Assembly: GCF_003144325.1 (NCBI RefSeq)
Contig: NZ_PENS01000002.1
Location: 248,001-312,000, forward strand
From: Proteus terrae
Lineage (GTDB): Bacteria; Pseudomonadota; Gammaproteobacteria; Enterobacterales; Enterobacteriaceae
Direction: 5' to 3'
Length of the DNA: 64,000 nt
Shown here: piece after piece, positions 27,871 through 40,342 of the stretch
How positions within the stretch are numbered: the first letter of the stretch is position 1
Layout of the letters: every line of letters begins with the position of its first letter
Notes under the pieces: generated by a model
Told to the model about the DNA's origin: nothing
Database searches by the model: none
The model's input: only the letters and a program-made list of their open reading frames with translations
Made by a program: the position numbers and the translations under genes

Positions 27871-28476
27871 TTAGCGCATAAAGGCAGGTTGTTTTGCCTC
27901 GTAAGCACTAATATCATCTTGGTGTTGCAGTGTTAATCCAATGCTGTCTAATCCTTCAATCATACAGTGACGGCGAAATGAGTCGATTTCAAAAGAGAAA
28001 TGTAATTCACCCGCTCTGACCTCTTGTGCCACTAAATCTACGGTAATGGGGGTGCCTGCATGTTCTTTTACCCAATCAAATAATTGTGAGACTTCATCAT
28101 CACTTAATTTGATTGGTAATAATTGATTGTTAAATGAATTCCCGTAAAAAATATCAGCAAAACTGGGTGCGATAACAGCGTGAAAACCATAATCAGTTAA
28201 TGCCCAAGGTGCGTGTTCACGAGATGAGCCACAACCAAAGTTTTCTCGTGCCAATAAAATAGAAGCACCTTGGTAAATTGGCTGATTCAAAATAAACGCA
28301 GGATTAGGCTGAGTACCTTCATCATCCAAAAAACGCCAATCATGAAATAGATGCTTACCAAAGCCAGTACGCGTTACTTTCTGTAAAAATTGCTTAGGAA
28401 TAATGGCGTCGGTATCCACATTTGCTGCATCTAAAGGAACCGCAATACCCGTGTGTTGAGTAAATTTATTCATCAT
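27871..28476 (-). CDS. leuD: 3-isopropylmalate dehydratase small subunit LeuD
   Basis: 201 residues. It forms the swivel-domain subunit of isopropylmalate isomerase with LeuC. Visible blocks are [28 protein letters not shown] and [12 protein letters not shown], all typical of LeuD. Two adjacent ATG codons (28476 and 28473) follow an AAAGGAG ribosome site; the second has the better spacing and the true start may be there. It lies 8 bases after leuC and is the last gene of the leu operon. Confidence 0.97.
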   Translation of the reverse strand: MMNKFTQHTGIAVPLDAANVDTDAIIPKQFLQKVTRTGFGKHLFHDWRFLDDEGTQPNPAFILNQPIYQGASILLARENFGCGSSREHAPWALTDYGFHAVIAPSFADIFYGNSFNNQLLPIKLSDDEVSQLFDWVKEHAGTPITVDLVAQEVRAGELHFSFEIDSFRRHCMIEGLDSIGLTLQHQDDISAYEAKQPAFMR

Positions 28477-28484
28477 GTTCTCCT

Positions 28485-29894
28485 TTAAGATGCCACTGCA
28501 AATGTACGAATATCTGCAAAATGACCATTAATCGCTGCTGCTGCCGCCATTGCAGGACTAACTAAGTGTGTTCGACCTCCACGACCTTGGCGGCCTTCAA
28601 AGTTACGATTGCTGGTGGATGCGCAACGTTCGCCCGGATTTAATCGGTCGTTATTCATCGCTAAACACATTGAACAGCCCGGTAAACGCCATTCAAAACC
28701 TGCTTCAATAAAGATTTTATCTAAGCCTTCTGCTTCAGCTTGTGCTTTAACAGGGCCTGAACCCGGAACTACAATCGCCTGAACATGAGAGGCAACTTTA
28801 TGGCCTTTTGCGATTTCAGCGGCCGCTCGTAAATCTTCAATACGTGAGTTTGTACAAGAGCCAATAAAGACTTTATCGATAGCAACATCTGTTAAGTTGA
28901 CACCTTCATTTAATCCCATATAAGCCAAGGCTTTTTCAGCAGAAGCGCGTTCTACAGGATCGTTAAAGCTATTTAATAACGGGACTATTTGGTCAATAGC
29001 AATAACTTGCCCAGGATTGGTACCCCATGTGACTTGTGGCGCAATATCAGCAGCATTAATAGTGACTGTGGCATCAAAAGTTGCATCATCGTCAGACTTT
29101 AAGGTTCTCCAATAAGCGACAGCTTCATCCCAAGATTGATCTTTAGGTGCAAATTGACGCCCTTTTAAGTAGTCAAAAGTGGTGTCATCAGGTGCGACTA
29201 AGCCTGCTTTAGCCCCCATTTCAATCGCCATATTGCATAAAGTCATTCGACCTTCCATGCTTAATGCTTCAATGGCTTCACCCGCAAATTCAACGATATA
29301 GCCCGTACCACCTGCACTACCTAATTTGCCGATAATGGCTAATACGATATCTTTCGCAGTGATCCCAATAGCGGTTTTACCCTGAACTTCAATTTTTAAT
29401 GTTTTAGCGCGAGACTGTTTTAAGGTCTGAGTTGCTAAAACATGTTCGACTTCTGAAGTTCCGATCCCAAAAGCTAATGAACCAAAGGCACCATGAGTTG
29501 CAGTATGTGAGTCACCACAAACAATGGTCATTCCCGGTAAGGTTAAGCCTTGCTCTGGCCCCATTACGTGAACAATCCCTTGATAAGGATGATTTAAGTC
29601 ATACAGCGTCACGCCAAATTCTTGGCAATTTTTCATCAACTCTTGCATTTGAATTCTCGCCATATCACCGCAAGCATTAATATCTTTAGTTTGTGTTGAT
29701 ACGTTGTGATCCATTGTTGCAAAGGTTTTATTCGGTTGACGAACAGGGCGACCTTTTGTTCTTAATCCATCAAAGGCTTGAGGTGATGTCACTTCATGCA
29801 CTAAATGTCTATCGATATACAAAATGGGTGTTTCATCACTCACTTCTCTGACAACATGTGCATCATAAATTTTTTGATATAATGTTTTACCCAT
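28485..29894 (-). CDS. leuC: 3-isopropylmalate dehydratase large subunit LeuC
   Basis: 469 residues from the ATG at 29894, one base after the leuB stop; the frame reaches 29966 but the extra residues overlap leuB and are not conserved. It is an aconitase-family [4Fe-4S] enzyme. The cluster-binding cysteines are in [14 protein letters not shown] and [24 protein letters not shown] is also present. With LeuD it isomerises 2-isopropylmalate to 3-isopropylmalate in leucine synthesis. Confidence 0.97.
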   Translation of the reverse strand: MGKTLYQKIYDAHVVREVSDETPILYIDRHLVHEVTSPQAFDGLRTKGRPVRQPNKTFATMDHNVSTQTKDINACGDMARIQMQELMKNCQEFGVTLYDLNHPYQGIVHVMGPEQGLTLPGMTIVCGDSHTATHGAFGSLAFGIGTSEVEHVLATQTLKQSRAKTLKIEVQGKTAIGITAKDIVLAIIGKLGSAGGTGYIVEFAGEAIEALSMEGRMTLCNMAIEMGAKAGLVAPDDTTFDYLKGRQFAPKDQSWDEAVAYWRTLKSDDDATFDATVTINAADIAPQVTWGTNPGQVIAIDQIVPLLNSFNDPVERASAEKALAYMGLNEGVNLTDVAIDKVFIGSCTNSRIEDLRAAAEIAKGHKVASHVQAIVVPGSGPVKAQAEAEGLDKIFIEAGFEWRLPGCSMCLAMNNDRLNPGERCASTSNRNFEGRQGRGGRTHLVSPAMAAAAAINGHFADIRTFAVAS

Positions 29895-29895
29895 G

Positions 29896-32549
<2,654 letters not shown>

Positions 32550-32597
32550 AATCTGTTCCTTTCTCTTTTTATTTGCTGTTTGCGCTCTCCCAGGTAT

Positions 32598-32625
32598 AAA
32601 AAAACCCGCGACTAGCGCGGGTTTT
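32598..32625 (-). terminator. leu operon attenuator
   Basis: On the minus strand AACCCGCG/CGCGGGTT (8 bp, 5-base loop) is followed by seven T, 22 bases after the leader peptide stop and about 50 bases before leuA. This is the placement of a translation-coupled transcription attenuator. Confidence 0.88.
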
Positions 32626-32646
32626 CTCTCTAAGGGCAGGTGTGTT

Positions 32647-32724
32647 TCACTTTTTACCCATAAGCCGACCGCGCATAAAAGTTGCGAGTAGTAGTAGGCT
32701 TGATAGTAAAATTGCGTTTAACAT
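32647..32724 (-). CDS. leuL: leu operon leader peptide LeuL
   Basis: A 25-residue frame, too short for most gene finders, reads [20 protein letters not shown] then LMGKK. Eight of its 25 residues are Leu, including the run at 10-13, with codons TTA and mostly CTA, which are rarer than CTG in enterobacteria. The ribosome site AAGGA lies 7 bases before the ATG. It is followed by the attenuator hairpin. When charged leucyl-tRNA is scarce the ribosome stalls on the Leu codons and allows read-through into leuABCD. The peptide shares the Leu run and an Arg-Gly-Arg but little else with E. coli LeuL. Confidence 0.88.
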   Translation of the reverse strand: MLNAILLSSLLLLATFMRGRLMGKK

Positions 32725-33418
32725 GAAACATCCTTAGATAAGTTCTCAATAATCTGTATTTATTGATACCTAATACCAATAAAGATGTCAAGCGTTGGAA
32801 TTTATTAATTTATTTATCAGTGTTATTTATAAAATTTATATAGTGATTCTGACTAATATCTAAATTTTTACTAATGATTATAACTATTAAGTATTCATTG
32901 ATTGGGTTAATGTTCCATACGTTGTTTGAAAAAGAGTGAAATGAAAAATTAAACGATTGTTTGCTTTTTTTTTAACCAGCTAGTTGAGAGAGAGAAAAGA
33001 GCCAGTTAGAGAAGGGATGATTGAGGAATGTGAGCAACGTTTTGAATGTAAGAATAAAAATCATTGTATTATTAATGATGATGGCTATCAGATACCTATT
33101 TTAGGAATGAAAGTACATTATTTTATTATGATTTTTATCATACTTTGTTTTATTATTTGCAAGGCAGAAGGTAAAACAGGTTGTAATATATATTGATATA
33201 ATCATTTTCTATACATGTAATTTTAATGTCAAATTTCATCACTTATATGAAATACGTTTTTTTATTGATATGAAACTTATGTGTTTAGTTATATTCATGG
33301 ATGATTAATAATAAATTTTAATAAATAGTTTAAGTAATAGTTGAAGCCTATCTATTATTAATAATATCTCGGTTAATAATATTTATTTTGCTATTATGAT
33401 AACATAGTGGAGTAAGAA
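32725..33418. other. AT-rich gene-free region between leuL and leuO
   Basis: About 690 bases of very AT-rich DNA with the divergent leu and leuO promoters. A frame at 32984-33196 has no good ribosome site and no recognisable similarity; from its ATG at 33017 it would encode 59 residues with one hydrophobic stretch, and I do not accept it as a gene. Regions like this upstream of leuO are H-NS/LeuO targets in E. coli; that it applies here is inference from base composition. Confidence 0.6.
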
Positions 33419-34363
33419 ATGACGGATTACACATCAGCAACAGTTACCAGCAGAGAATCAACAGATATGCATTTACGTAATGTTGATCTTAATTTATTAA
33501 CGGTATTTGATGCTGTTATGCAAATGCAAAATGTCACCCGTGCAGCGCAAGTTTTGGGCATGTCACAACCTGCAGTAAGTAATGCAGTATCTCGCCTTAA
33601 AATTATGTTTAATGACGAATTATTTGTTCGTTATGGACGAGGGATTCAGCCTACGTTAAGAGCTAAACAACTTTTTGGTCCAGTGAGACAAGCCTTACAA
33701 TTGGTTCATAACGAGCTTCCAGGAGCAGGATTTGAACCAGAACAAAGTGAGCGTATATTTAATTTATCTATTTGTAGCCCTCTCGATATAAAATTAGCAC
33801 CAAAAATAGTTGAACAAATTAAAAATGAAACACCTAATATTAACGTTAATATTAAATCTTATTTAAATAGCAATATAGAACACCAATTAAAATATCAAGA
33901 AGTTGAATTTTTTATTAGCTATAAGGAATTTGAAAAGTCTGAATTTCATTCACAACCACTATTTAATGATGAAGTTGTTTTGGTCGTTTCTAATAAACAT
34001 CCTCGTATTAAAGAGAGTGTAACCCAAGAGATGTTATTAAATGAGCAACATTCCATTGTTTCTTTAGATGATATTGGTTCATTTAGTACATCTTATTATA
34101 AAAATACTCAATTGGAAGATTTAATCACTTATCAAGGAACCGATTTAAATAGTGTATTAAATATTGTTTCTAGAACTTATTTGGTTGCCATTGCACCAAA
34201 ATGGTTAGTTGAGAGTTATTCTGAACAATTAGATATTAAAGCCGTGTCATTACCTTGGGAAAAAACAGAGCGTCCATGTTACTTGATTTGGCATGAGTCA
34301 ACAGCGCGTGATAAAGGCCACTTATGGATGAAGAATTTATTAAGTGAAGTTTGTCAAAACTAG
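33419..34363 (+). CDS. leuO: LysR-type global regulator LeuO
   Basis: 314 residues, the E. coli length. The N-terminal winged HTH has [20 protein letters not shown] and [17 protein letters not shown] (about residues 20-75); the C-terminal LysR effector domain follows. Its position divergent to leuLABCD confirms the assignment. LeuO is an H-NS antagonist that controls many silenced loci. The window's other AT-rich loci, such as bcs, would be plausible targets, but nothing in the sequence proves it. Confidence 0.94.
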   Translation: MTDYTSATVTSRESTDMHLRNVDLNLLTVFDAVMQMQNVTRAAQVLGMSQPAVSNAVSRLKIMFNDELFVRYGRGIQPTLRAKQLFGPVRQALQLVHNELPGAGFEPEQSERIFNLSICSPLDIKLAPKIVEQIKNETPNINVNIKSYLNSNIEHQLKYQEVEFFISYKEFEKSEFHSQPLFNDEVVLVVSNKHPRIKESVTQEMLLNEQHSIVSLDDIGSFSTSYYKNTQLEDLITYQGTDLNSVLNIVSRTYLVAIAPKWLVESYSEQLDIKAVSLPWEKTERPCYLIWHESTARDKGHLWMKNLLSEVCQN

Positions 34364-34405
34364 AGTGTTTTCGCTCATAATTAGTATTTATTACTAATTA
34401 TGCAG

Positions 34406-34498
34406 AAATAGTGGCAGATAACGTTAGTTACTCAGCTAATGACCAAAATGGCGTTTATGCAGTTAGATAAACTAAATTAGATTGCTGTCACTATTTTT
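34406..34498 (+). ncRNA. Candidate structured RNA after leuO
   Basis: AAATAGTGGCAG (34406-34417) pairs over 12 bp with CTGTCACTATTT (34485-34496), with a single G-T pair. The enclosed 67 bases form two further hairpins: GTTAG/CTAAT (34423-34440, 8-base loop) and GTTTAT/ATAAAC (34453-34472, 8-base loop). The outer stem's 3' side runs into TTTTT, as at an intrinsic terminator. The whole resembles a three-way-junction RNA at the 3' end of the leuO transcript. No known family is recognised. Confidence 0.42.
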
Positions 34499-34721
34499 GC
34501 TCTTTCTTTGTAATAATGACTCTTATTTGTATTATTACTATGTTAAACCTATTTTTTACAATAATATCCCTCTCATTCTATTGTCATTGATTAAGTTATG
34601 ACCATTACCCATTGTTATTTATCAGCTTTTCTTTTTAGCTTTTCATAAAAAATAAGATCATAAAATTTAATTACCTCACGGTGATGAGATAGGCTTTACT
34701 GACAAAACTTTTCATAACTCA

Positions 34722-34747
34722 CAATTTTACAAATTTATGTAAAATTG
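34722..34747. promoter_or_regulatory. Perfect 10-bp inverted repeat, candidate operator
   Basis: CAATTTTACA and TGTAAAATTG flank the 6-base centre AATTTA, about 135 bases upstream of the acyl-CoA synthetase gene. It has no U tract, and the arrangement suits a dimeric regulator. It does not match the FadR consensus (TGG-N5-ACCA type) and I cannot name the regulator. Confidence 0.4.
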
Positions 34748-34882
34748 AATTCCTTTATTTTGGCGGATCACTTAGACTTTTATCCGACTCAGCGAACAAG
34801 TGTAAGCTGAAATTGTAAGAGAGAGATTTTCTCCATTTCAGTTTCATAACACGGTCGCTTTTCCATAAATAGCAGGAAAATT

Positions 34883-36688
34883 ATGATAACTAATAATAAT
34901 CTTCATGATTATCATATAATTAGAAGATTGCAGATGCAGTTTTTGCACAGCGGGAATAAAATTGCTTATCGTCAGTGGGATGCTAAGCGCAATATCGAAA
35001 TGTCATGGGAGTTGGTTGAAAAGAAAACACATGCGCTCTCAAATGCATTGTTAGAAATGGGTGTAAATGTCCAAGAAAACATTGGGATCTTTTCTCAAAA
35101 TACCATTGATTGGTCTTTGGCTGATATTGCTTCTTTACAACTACGTGCAGTCACCGTTCCTCTTTATGCAACAAGTAGTGTTGAACAAGCCGCTTATATT
35201 TTAAATGATGCGAATATTCGTATTCTTTTTGTTGGCGACCAAAAGCAATACGATATTGTTTCTGAATTATTAGCGTTATGCCCTCAGCTTGAACATATTA
35301 TTGTGTTTAACTCCGATGTTGTGTTAAACGAAAATACACCTTCATGCTATCTGGAAGATTTAATTAACCAGACACAATTTCAGTATGACGAAGTGTTAAA
35401 ACAACGTATTAATGAATGCAGTTTAGATGACCTGTTTACTTTGATTTATACATCAGGAACAACAGGTGAACCTAAAGGCGTTATGCTTGATTATACGAGT
35501 TTGGCATCACAGCTTTATCTTCATGATGAGCGTCTATCATTATCTGATAAAGATGTTTCGCTCTGTTTTTTACCTCTTTCTCACGTTTTTGAACGCGCGT
35601 GGAGCTTCTATGTGATGCACACTGGTGCGGTTAACGTGTATTTAACAGATACTCATGCTGTGAAAGAGGCTATGAGTGCGGTTAAACCAACAGTGATGTG
35701 TGCTGTTCCTCGCTTTTATGAAAAAGTGTATAGCGCTATTCAAGAGAAAGTGTCTCAAGCTTCTGTGTTTCGTCAATTTATCTTTAAATGGGCGATAAAG
35801 CAGGGCGAAAAACAGCGTGAAGCACAACTGAATCAGCGTCAGCAAGGGTTTATTTCCCGCTTATGTTATCGCTTTGCAGATAAAAAAGTATTAAATCCAT
35901 TGCGTCAAATCCTAGGTGGGCGTGTTCGCTTTTTACCAGCGGCAGGGGCTCGTTTAGATGATGCAGTGATACGTTTCTTCTTGGCTACCGGTATTAATAT
36001 TAAATACGGCTATGGTATGACAGAAACCTGTGCCACAGTTTCATGCTGGGAAGAGAATAAATATAAGTTAGGCTCTATTGGTACACCATTGCCGGGCGTT
36101 GAAGTGCGTATTGGTGCGGAAAATGAAATCCAAGTACGTGGCAGCATTGTCATGAAAGGGTATTTCAATAAACCTGAAGATACGGCGGCTGCCTTTACAG
36201 AAGATGGTTGGTTACGTACTGGAGACGCAGGCGCACTTGATAGTGATGGCATGTTATTTATCACGGAACGTTTGAAGGATTTAATGAAAACGTCAAATGG
36301 TAAATATATTGCACCACAAATGATCGAAGGAACATTAGGGCAAGACCGTTTTATCGAGCATATTGCGGTGATTGCTGATACGCGTAAATTTGTTTCTGCA
36401 CTTATCGTGCCTTGTTTTGATGCATTAGAAGAACATGCGCGTGTATTAAATTTAAAATATCAAGATCGTATGGAATTATTACGCCATACCAAAATTAAAG
36501 AGCTATTTGATGAGCGTTTACGTGAAATGCAAAAAAACTTTGCAGGTTTTCATCAAGTTAAGCGCTTTACTCTTCTTGCTGAAGGCTTTTCAATGGAATC
36601 TGGTGAGTTAACACCAACATTGAAACTTCGCCGTAAAATTATTTCTGAACGCTATCGAAACGAAATCGAATTAATGTATCAAGATTAA
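34883..36688 (+). CDS. AMP-forming long-chain acyl-CoA synthetase family protein
   Basis: 601 residues of the ANL adenylate-forming superfamily, closest in layout to FAA1/FadD15-type long-chain fatty acid CoA ligases. Motifs: P-loop YTSGTTGEPKG (189-199), YGMTE (377-381), GWLRTGD (442-448) and the C-terminal NGKYIAPQMIE with the expected adenylation lysine K474. It would activate a fatty acid with ATP and join it to CoA. Enterobacterial FadD has a different length (561 in E. coli) and place, so this is a second, distinct ligase. It lies between leuO and cra where E. coli has ilvIH, and is a single-gene unit with a structured, long upstream region. The substrate is not readable from sequence. 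Confidence 0.87.
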   Translation: MITNNNLHDYHIIRRLQMQFLHSGNKIAYRQWDAKRNIEMSWELVEKKTHALSNALLEMGVNVQENIGIFSQNTIDWSLADIASLQLRAVTVPLYATSSVEQAAYILNDANIRILFVGDQKQYDIVSELLALCPQLEHIIVFNSDVVLNENTPSCYLEDLINQTQFQYDEVLKQRINECSLDDLFTLIYTSGTTGEPKGVMLDYTSLASQLYLHDERLSLSDKDVSLCFLPLSHVFERAWSFYVMHTGAVNVYLTDTHAVKEAMSAVKPTVMCAVPRFYEKVYSAIQEKVSQASVFRQFIFKWAIKQGEKQREAQLNQRQQGFISRLCYRFADKKVLNPLRQILGGRVRFLPAAGARLDDAVIRFFLATGINIKYGYGMTETCATVSCWEENKYKLGSIGTPLPGVEVRIGAENEIQVRGSIVMKGYFNKPEDTAAAFTEDGWLRTGDAGALDSDGMLFITERLKDLMKTSNGKYIAPQMIEGTLGQDRFIEHIAVIADTRKFVSALIVPCFDALEEHARVLNLKYQDRMELLRHTKIKELFDERLREMQKNFAGFHQVKRFTLLAEGFSMESGELTPTLKLRRKIISERYRNEIELMYQD

Positions 36689-36911
36689 TTTTAATTGATG
36701 AAAAAGCATCTAAATGGTGCTTTTTTCTTTTGAAATTACTTATTGATAGATAACGATGATTGAAATAATTGATAAAAGACATAAACGGAAACGTTGACGC
36801 ATACGGTTTTATCAGTAAATTGTGTTAAAATGCAAAATCAGATCAGCATGATGACTGAAATTCATAGCAATATGTAATAAATAACACATTTAATAATTAA
36901 AAGAGGCTAAT

Positions 36912-37919
36912 GTGAAACTGGATGAAATCGCCCGCTTGGCTGGTGTTTCACGAACAACAGCAAGTTATGTCATTAATGGTAAAGCTAAACAGTACCGTGT
37001 AAGTGACAAGACTGTTGAAAAAGTGATGGCGGTGGTCAGAGAGCATAATTACCACCCGAACGCTGTTGCCGCGGGATTACGTGCTGGTCGTACGCGTTCT
37101 ATTGGTTTGGTTATTCCTGATTTGGAAAATACCAGTTATACCAGGATCGCAAATTACCTTGAACGACAAGCGCGTCAACGCGGTTATCAATTATTGATTG
37201 CCTGTTCAGAAGACCAACCAGACAACGAAATTCGTTGTGTTGAGCACTTACTGCAACGTCAAGTTGATGCCATTATTGTTTCAACAGCTTTGCCACCAGA
37301 GCATCCTTTCTATCAGCGTTGGGCTAATCGCTCATTACCGATTATTGCATTAGACCGAGCATTAGAAAGTGAGCATTTTATCAGTGTTGTTGGTGATGAC
37401 TTAGAAGACGCCAAAATGTTGGCAACAGAACTAAAAGCATTCCCTTCGCAATCTGTACTCTATTTAGGCGCACTTCCTGAACTCTCTGTGAGTTTTTTAC
37501 GTGAACAAGGTTTCCGTAATGTATGGAAAGATGATCCTAGAGAAGTTACCTACCTATATGCAAATAGCTATGAACGAGAAGCTGCTGCAGCTGCTTTTTC
37601 TGAATGGTTAAATAATAATCCAATGCCTGATGCATTATTCACGACTTCTTTTGCTTTATTACAAGGGGTTATGGATGTGACACTACAACGTAGTGGTCGT
37701 TTACCAACACAATTGGTTATTGCGACTTTCGGTGATCATGAGTTATTGGATTTCCTTGAGTGTCCTGTTTTATCTGTCGCTCAACGACATCGTGATATTG
37801 CAGAGCGTGTATTAGAACTTGTTCTTGCAAGTCTTGAAGAAGAACAAAAACCACAAGCGGGTATTACACGTATTCGTCGTGATTTATGCCGTCGAGGCAG
37901 CTTGGGACGTGCACGTTAA
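36912..37919 (+). CDS. cra: Catabolite repressor/activator Cra (FruR)
   Basis: 335 residues. This LacI-family regulator starts with GTG as in E. coli. The HTH is [20 protein letters not shown] with the characteristic Cra hinge [17 protein letters not shown]; the effector domain ([20 protein letters not shown]) follows. It responds to fructose 1-phosphate / fructose 1,6-bisphosphate and steers carbon flow between glycolysis and gluconeogenesis. A GAGG ribosome site lies just upstream of the GTG. As in E. coli it precedes mraZ. Confidence 0.97.
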   Translation: MKLDEIARLAGVSRTTASYVINGKAKQYRVSDKTVEKVMAVVREHNYHPNAVAAGLRAGRTRSIGLVIPDLENTSYTRIANYLERQARQRGYQLLIACSEDQPDNEIRCVEHLLQRQVDAIIVSTALPPEHPFYQRWANRSLPIIALDRALESEHFISVVGDDLEDAKMLATELKAFPSQSVLYLGALPELSVSFLREQGFRNVWKDDPREVTYLYANSYEREAAAAAFSEWLNNNPMPDALFTTSFALLQGVMDVTLQRSGRLPTQLVIATFGDHELLDFLECPVLSVAQRHRDIAERVLELVLASLEEEQKPQAGITRIRRDLCRRGSLGRAR

Positions 37920-37958
37920 TTGATGTCACTCTGTTGATAATTATCTGCATTTATACTC

Positions 37959-37995
37959 ATCCCTGTTTTATTAAATTAAAACGGGGATGTTTTAT
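37959..37995 (+). terminator. Intrinsic terminator of cra
   Basis: Stem ATCCC-GTTTTA with TAAAAC-GGGAT, interrupted by one T-G position, is followed by GTTTTATTT, about 40 bases after the cra stop. Confidence 0.7.
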
Positions 37996-38514
37996 TTGAT
38001 TTAAGAATGTCGAATAGCTTAGAGAATATTAAATTTAAGATTAATCTTAAGCCTTTTTTTACTATTTCTCTCATTTTACTAAGTTAATAGATTAAATTTT
38101 GATATATCCATAAGTGATATTGCTTAAGTTTAATAAGTAATTAATTTTATTTTGGGAAGCTTAAGAAAAAAATAAATAACTATCTTCATGATATTGAATT
38201 ATTTTTTTTCGTCTTGCTATTTTTATTTATATAAAAGCAACCCCAAATTATTATGTTGGCTAAAGGTAAATGAACTGCAATAAATTAGTTTTTTATAATA
38301 AAAATCATGATTTACTGATTATGATTTCTTTATCTGTTTTTCCTCCTTGTAATCGTTATAAATAATTACTTTTCGTGATTAAAAATAGAATTGGCAAAAT
38401 AATCTCTATTAATCATAGTGTTAATATTTCTCTTTTTATTTTTGTCGATAATTTAAACATTTCGGTGTGCCTATCAAATTACTGTAAATATAAATAAAGC
38501 TTCCTATATCTGGC
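37996..38514. other. AT-rich gene-free region upstream of mraZ
   Basis: About 520 bases between the cra terminator and the mraZ promoter. I see no credible frame, hairpin or repeat in it apart from long A/T runs. Confidence 0.6.
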
Positions 38515-38544
38515 TTGACAACGTTTTCATACCATCCGTAAACT
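38515..38544 (+). promoter_or_regulatory. dcw cluster promoter (Pmra)
   Basis: A perfect -35 TTGACA (38515-38520) and a -10 TAAACT (38539-38544), 18 bases apart, place the start near 38551, immediately before the MraZ boxes. Confidence 0.75.
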
Positions 38545-38551
38545 CTATTTG

Positions 38552-38576
38552 TGGGGATTTGTGGGATAATGTGGTG
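38552..38576 (+). promoter_or_regulatory. MraZ operator
   Basis: Three direct repeats with the 10-base period known for MraZ sites: TGGGG, five bases, TGGGA, five bases, TGGTG. The third departs from the TGGGN consensus at one base. They lie just after the predicted start site, consistent with autorepression of the dcw cluster by MraZ. Confidence 0.82.
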
Positions 38577-38603
38577 TAAATTACAAAGCTGGGGGTAATG
38601 AGG

Positions 38604-39062
38604 ATGTTTCGTGGAGCAACACTCGTTAATCTTGACAGCAAAGGGCGAATAACAGTTCCTTCCCGTTATCGAACAACGCTGAGTGAGATTTCTGAAGGTC
38701 AAATGGTTTGTACCATAGATCTCAATCAACCGTGTTTATTGCTTTATACCCTTCCTGAATGGGAAAAGATTGAGTTAAAATTAGCGGCTTTGTCCTCCAT
38801 GAACCCTGCGGAACGTCGAGTTCAACGTTTGTTATTAGGTCACGCCAGCGAATGCCAAATGGATAGCGCAGGACGTCTTTTGTTAGCTAGCACGCTAAGA
38901 CAGCATGCGGGGCTAACAAAAGAGGTCATGTTAGTCGGTCAATTCAATAAATTTGAATTGTGGGATGAACAGGTCTGGTACAAACAGATCGAAAAAGACA
39001 TTGTAGCCGAGCAAACCTCACAGGAACCGTTATCGACACGACTATTGGATTTATCACTTTAA
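38604..39062 (+). CDS. mraZ: Transcriptional regulator MraZ
   Basis: 152 residues, identical in length to E. coli MraZ, when read from the ATG at 38604 ([20 protein letters not shown]). The ATG six bases earlier would lie only two bases from the GGGGG ribosome site, so the later start is preferred. Two SpoVT/AbrB-like beta-barrel repeats are present, with [12 protein letters not shown] and [17 protein letters not shown]. It forms a ring that binds the TGGGN repeats upstream and represses the cluster. Confidence 0.96.
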   Translation: MFRGATLVNLDSKGRITVPSRYRTTLSEISEGQMVCTIDLNQPCLLLYTLPEWEKIELKLAALSSMNPAERRVQRLLLGHASECQMDSAGRLLLASTLRQHAGLTKEVMLVGQFNKFELWDEQVWYKQIEKDIVAEQTSQEPLSTRLLDLSL

Positions 39063-39065
39063 ATA

Positions 39066-40013
39066 ATGACAACAAATAATTTTAGTCATACCAGTGTATT
39101 ACTGGATGAAGCTGTGAATGGCCTGAATATCAAACCTTCAGGTATCTATATCGACGGAACATTTGGCCGTGGGGGGCATTCCCGTTTAATTTTATCTCAA
39201 TTAGGTGAACAAGGTCGCTTGATTGCGATAGACAGAGATCCGCAAGCCATCGCAGTTGCTAATGAAATTGATGATGCTCGATTTTCTATTGTTCATGGGC
39301 CTTTTTCAAATATTGAACAGTATGTTAATGAGCTCGATTTAGCTGGAAAAATTGACGGTGTATTACTGGATTTAGGAGTTTCTTCTCCTCAACTTGATGA
39401 TCCTGAACGTGGTTTCTCATTTATGCGTGATGGGCCTCTTGATATGCGTATGGACCCAACATCAGGGCAATCAGCTGCACAATGGCTGATGACAGCAGAA
39501 GAAGACGACATTACATGGGTATTGAAAACATTTGGTGAAGAACGCTTTGCTAAACGTATTGCTCGCGCCATTGTTGCTCGTAACAAAACAGAAGAGCCCT
39601 TGACTCGAACCAAGCAATTGGCGGATTTAATTAGCGATGCAAGCCCAGTAAAAGAGCGACATAAGCACCCAGCAACACGCAGTTTTCAGGCAATTCGCAT
39701 CTATATCAATAGCGAGTTAGATGAAATTGAAAAAGCACTAAAAGGTGCCGTTTCTGTTTTAGCCCCAGAAGGGCGTTTGTCGGTAATTAGTTTCCATTCG
39801 TTGGAAGACCGATTAGTGAAGCGCTTTATTCGAGATGAGAGCAAAGGACCTGTTGTTCCAGCTGGTATTCCTCTCACAGAAGCGCAGATAAAAGAGTTAG
39901 GAAGTGCTCGCTTATCGAGTATTCACAAGATGAAACCGACTGGCGTGGAAGTTGAAGAGAATCCACGGGCACGAAGCTCTGTATTGCGTGTAGCACAACG
40001 TATTGAGGAATAA
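39066..40013 (+). CDS. rsmH: 16S rRNA (cytosine-1402-N4)-methyltransferase RsmH
   Basis: 315 residues. The SAM-binding region [20 protein letters not shown], the block [20 protein letters not shown] and the C-terminal [15 protein letters not shown] identify RsmH (MraW). It methylates C1402 in the decoding centre of 16S rRNA. It lies 3 bases after mraZ and ends directly at the ftsL start, as in the standard dcw order. Confidence 0.97.
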   Translation: MTTNNFSHTSVLLDEAVNGLNIKPSGIYIDGTFGRGGHSRLILSQLGEQGRLIAIDRDPQAIAVANEIDDARFSIVHGPFSNIEQYVNELDLAGKIDGVLLDLGVSSPQLDDPERGFSFMRDGPLDMRMDPTSGQSAAQWLMTAEEDDITWVLKTFGEERFAKRIARAIVARNKTEEPLTRTKQLADLISDASPVKERHKHPATRSFQAIRIYINSELDEIEKALKGAVSVLAPEGRLSVISFHSLEDRLVKRFIRDESKGPVVPAGIPLTEAQIKELGSARLSSIHKMKPTGVEVEENPRARSSVLRVAQRIEE

Positions 40014-40331
40014 ATGTCTACTGAACGACACTCACTACCGGGAGTTATAGGGCAGGATTTACTGCGTCATGGCAAATTACCTGTATGTTTACTGATTGCT
40101 GTGATCATTTCTGCGGTGTATGTCGTGACGACAGCACATAAGACACGTTTATTGACAGCAGAGAAAGAGCGTTTAGTGCTGGAAAAAAACGTATTGGAGA
40201 TCGAATGGCGCAATCTCATTCTTGAAGAAAACGCTCTGGCAGACCATAGCCGAGTAGAGCGTTTTTCAAGTGATAGTTTGGGCATGATCCATGTCGACCC
40301 AACAAAAGAGAACATCGTGGTTACTAAATAA
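40014..40331 (+). CDS. ftsL: Cell division protein FtsL
   Basis: 105 residues: a short cytoplasmic part, one membrane helix ([19 protein letters not shown], about residues 23-41) and a periplasmic leucine-zipper-like coiled coil (about 45-85, with [17 protein letters not shown]). FtsL forms a complex with FtsB and FtsQ and activates FtsWI. It starts at the base after the rsmH stop and sits 11 bases before ftsI. Confidence 0.95.
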   Translation: MSTERHSLPGVIGQDLLRHGKLPVCLLIAVIISAVYVVTTAHKTRLLTAEKERLVLEKNVLEIEWRNLILEENALADHSRVERFSSDSLGMIHVDPTKENIVVTK

Positions 40332-40342
40332 TTAAGGCAAGT

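Larger units (their letters stand above)
34364..34882. other. Gene-free, structure-rich region between leuO and the acyl-CoA synthetase
   Basis: About 520 bases without a credible frame. It contains a perfect 11-bp hairpin directly after leuO (CATAATTAGTA/TACTAATTATG, 34376-34402), a larger three-way-junction candidate (34406-34498), a 10-bp inverted repeat (34722-34747) and a leader hairpin CTGAAAT/ATTTCAG (about 34808-34843). In E. coli ilvIH lies downstream of leuO; no trace of ilvI or ilvH remains here. Confidence 0.6.

Noticed and set aside
32984-33196. 70-residue frame between leuL and leuO
   Set aside because: It opens with TTG, the internal ATG has a purine run directly against it and no proper spacing, and the residues resemble no family known to me. 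AT-rich DNA gives such frames by chance.
38513-38536. PurR/LacI-like half site (ACGTTTTC) in the mraZ promoter
   Set aside because: Only one half resembles the consensus; the other half does not match, and the site overlaps the spacer of an otherwise complete promoter.
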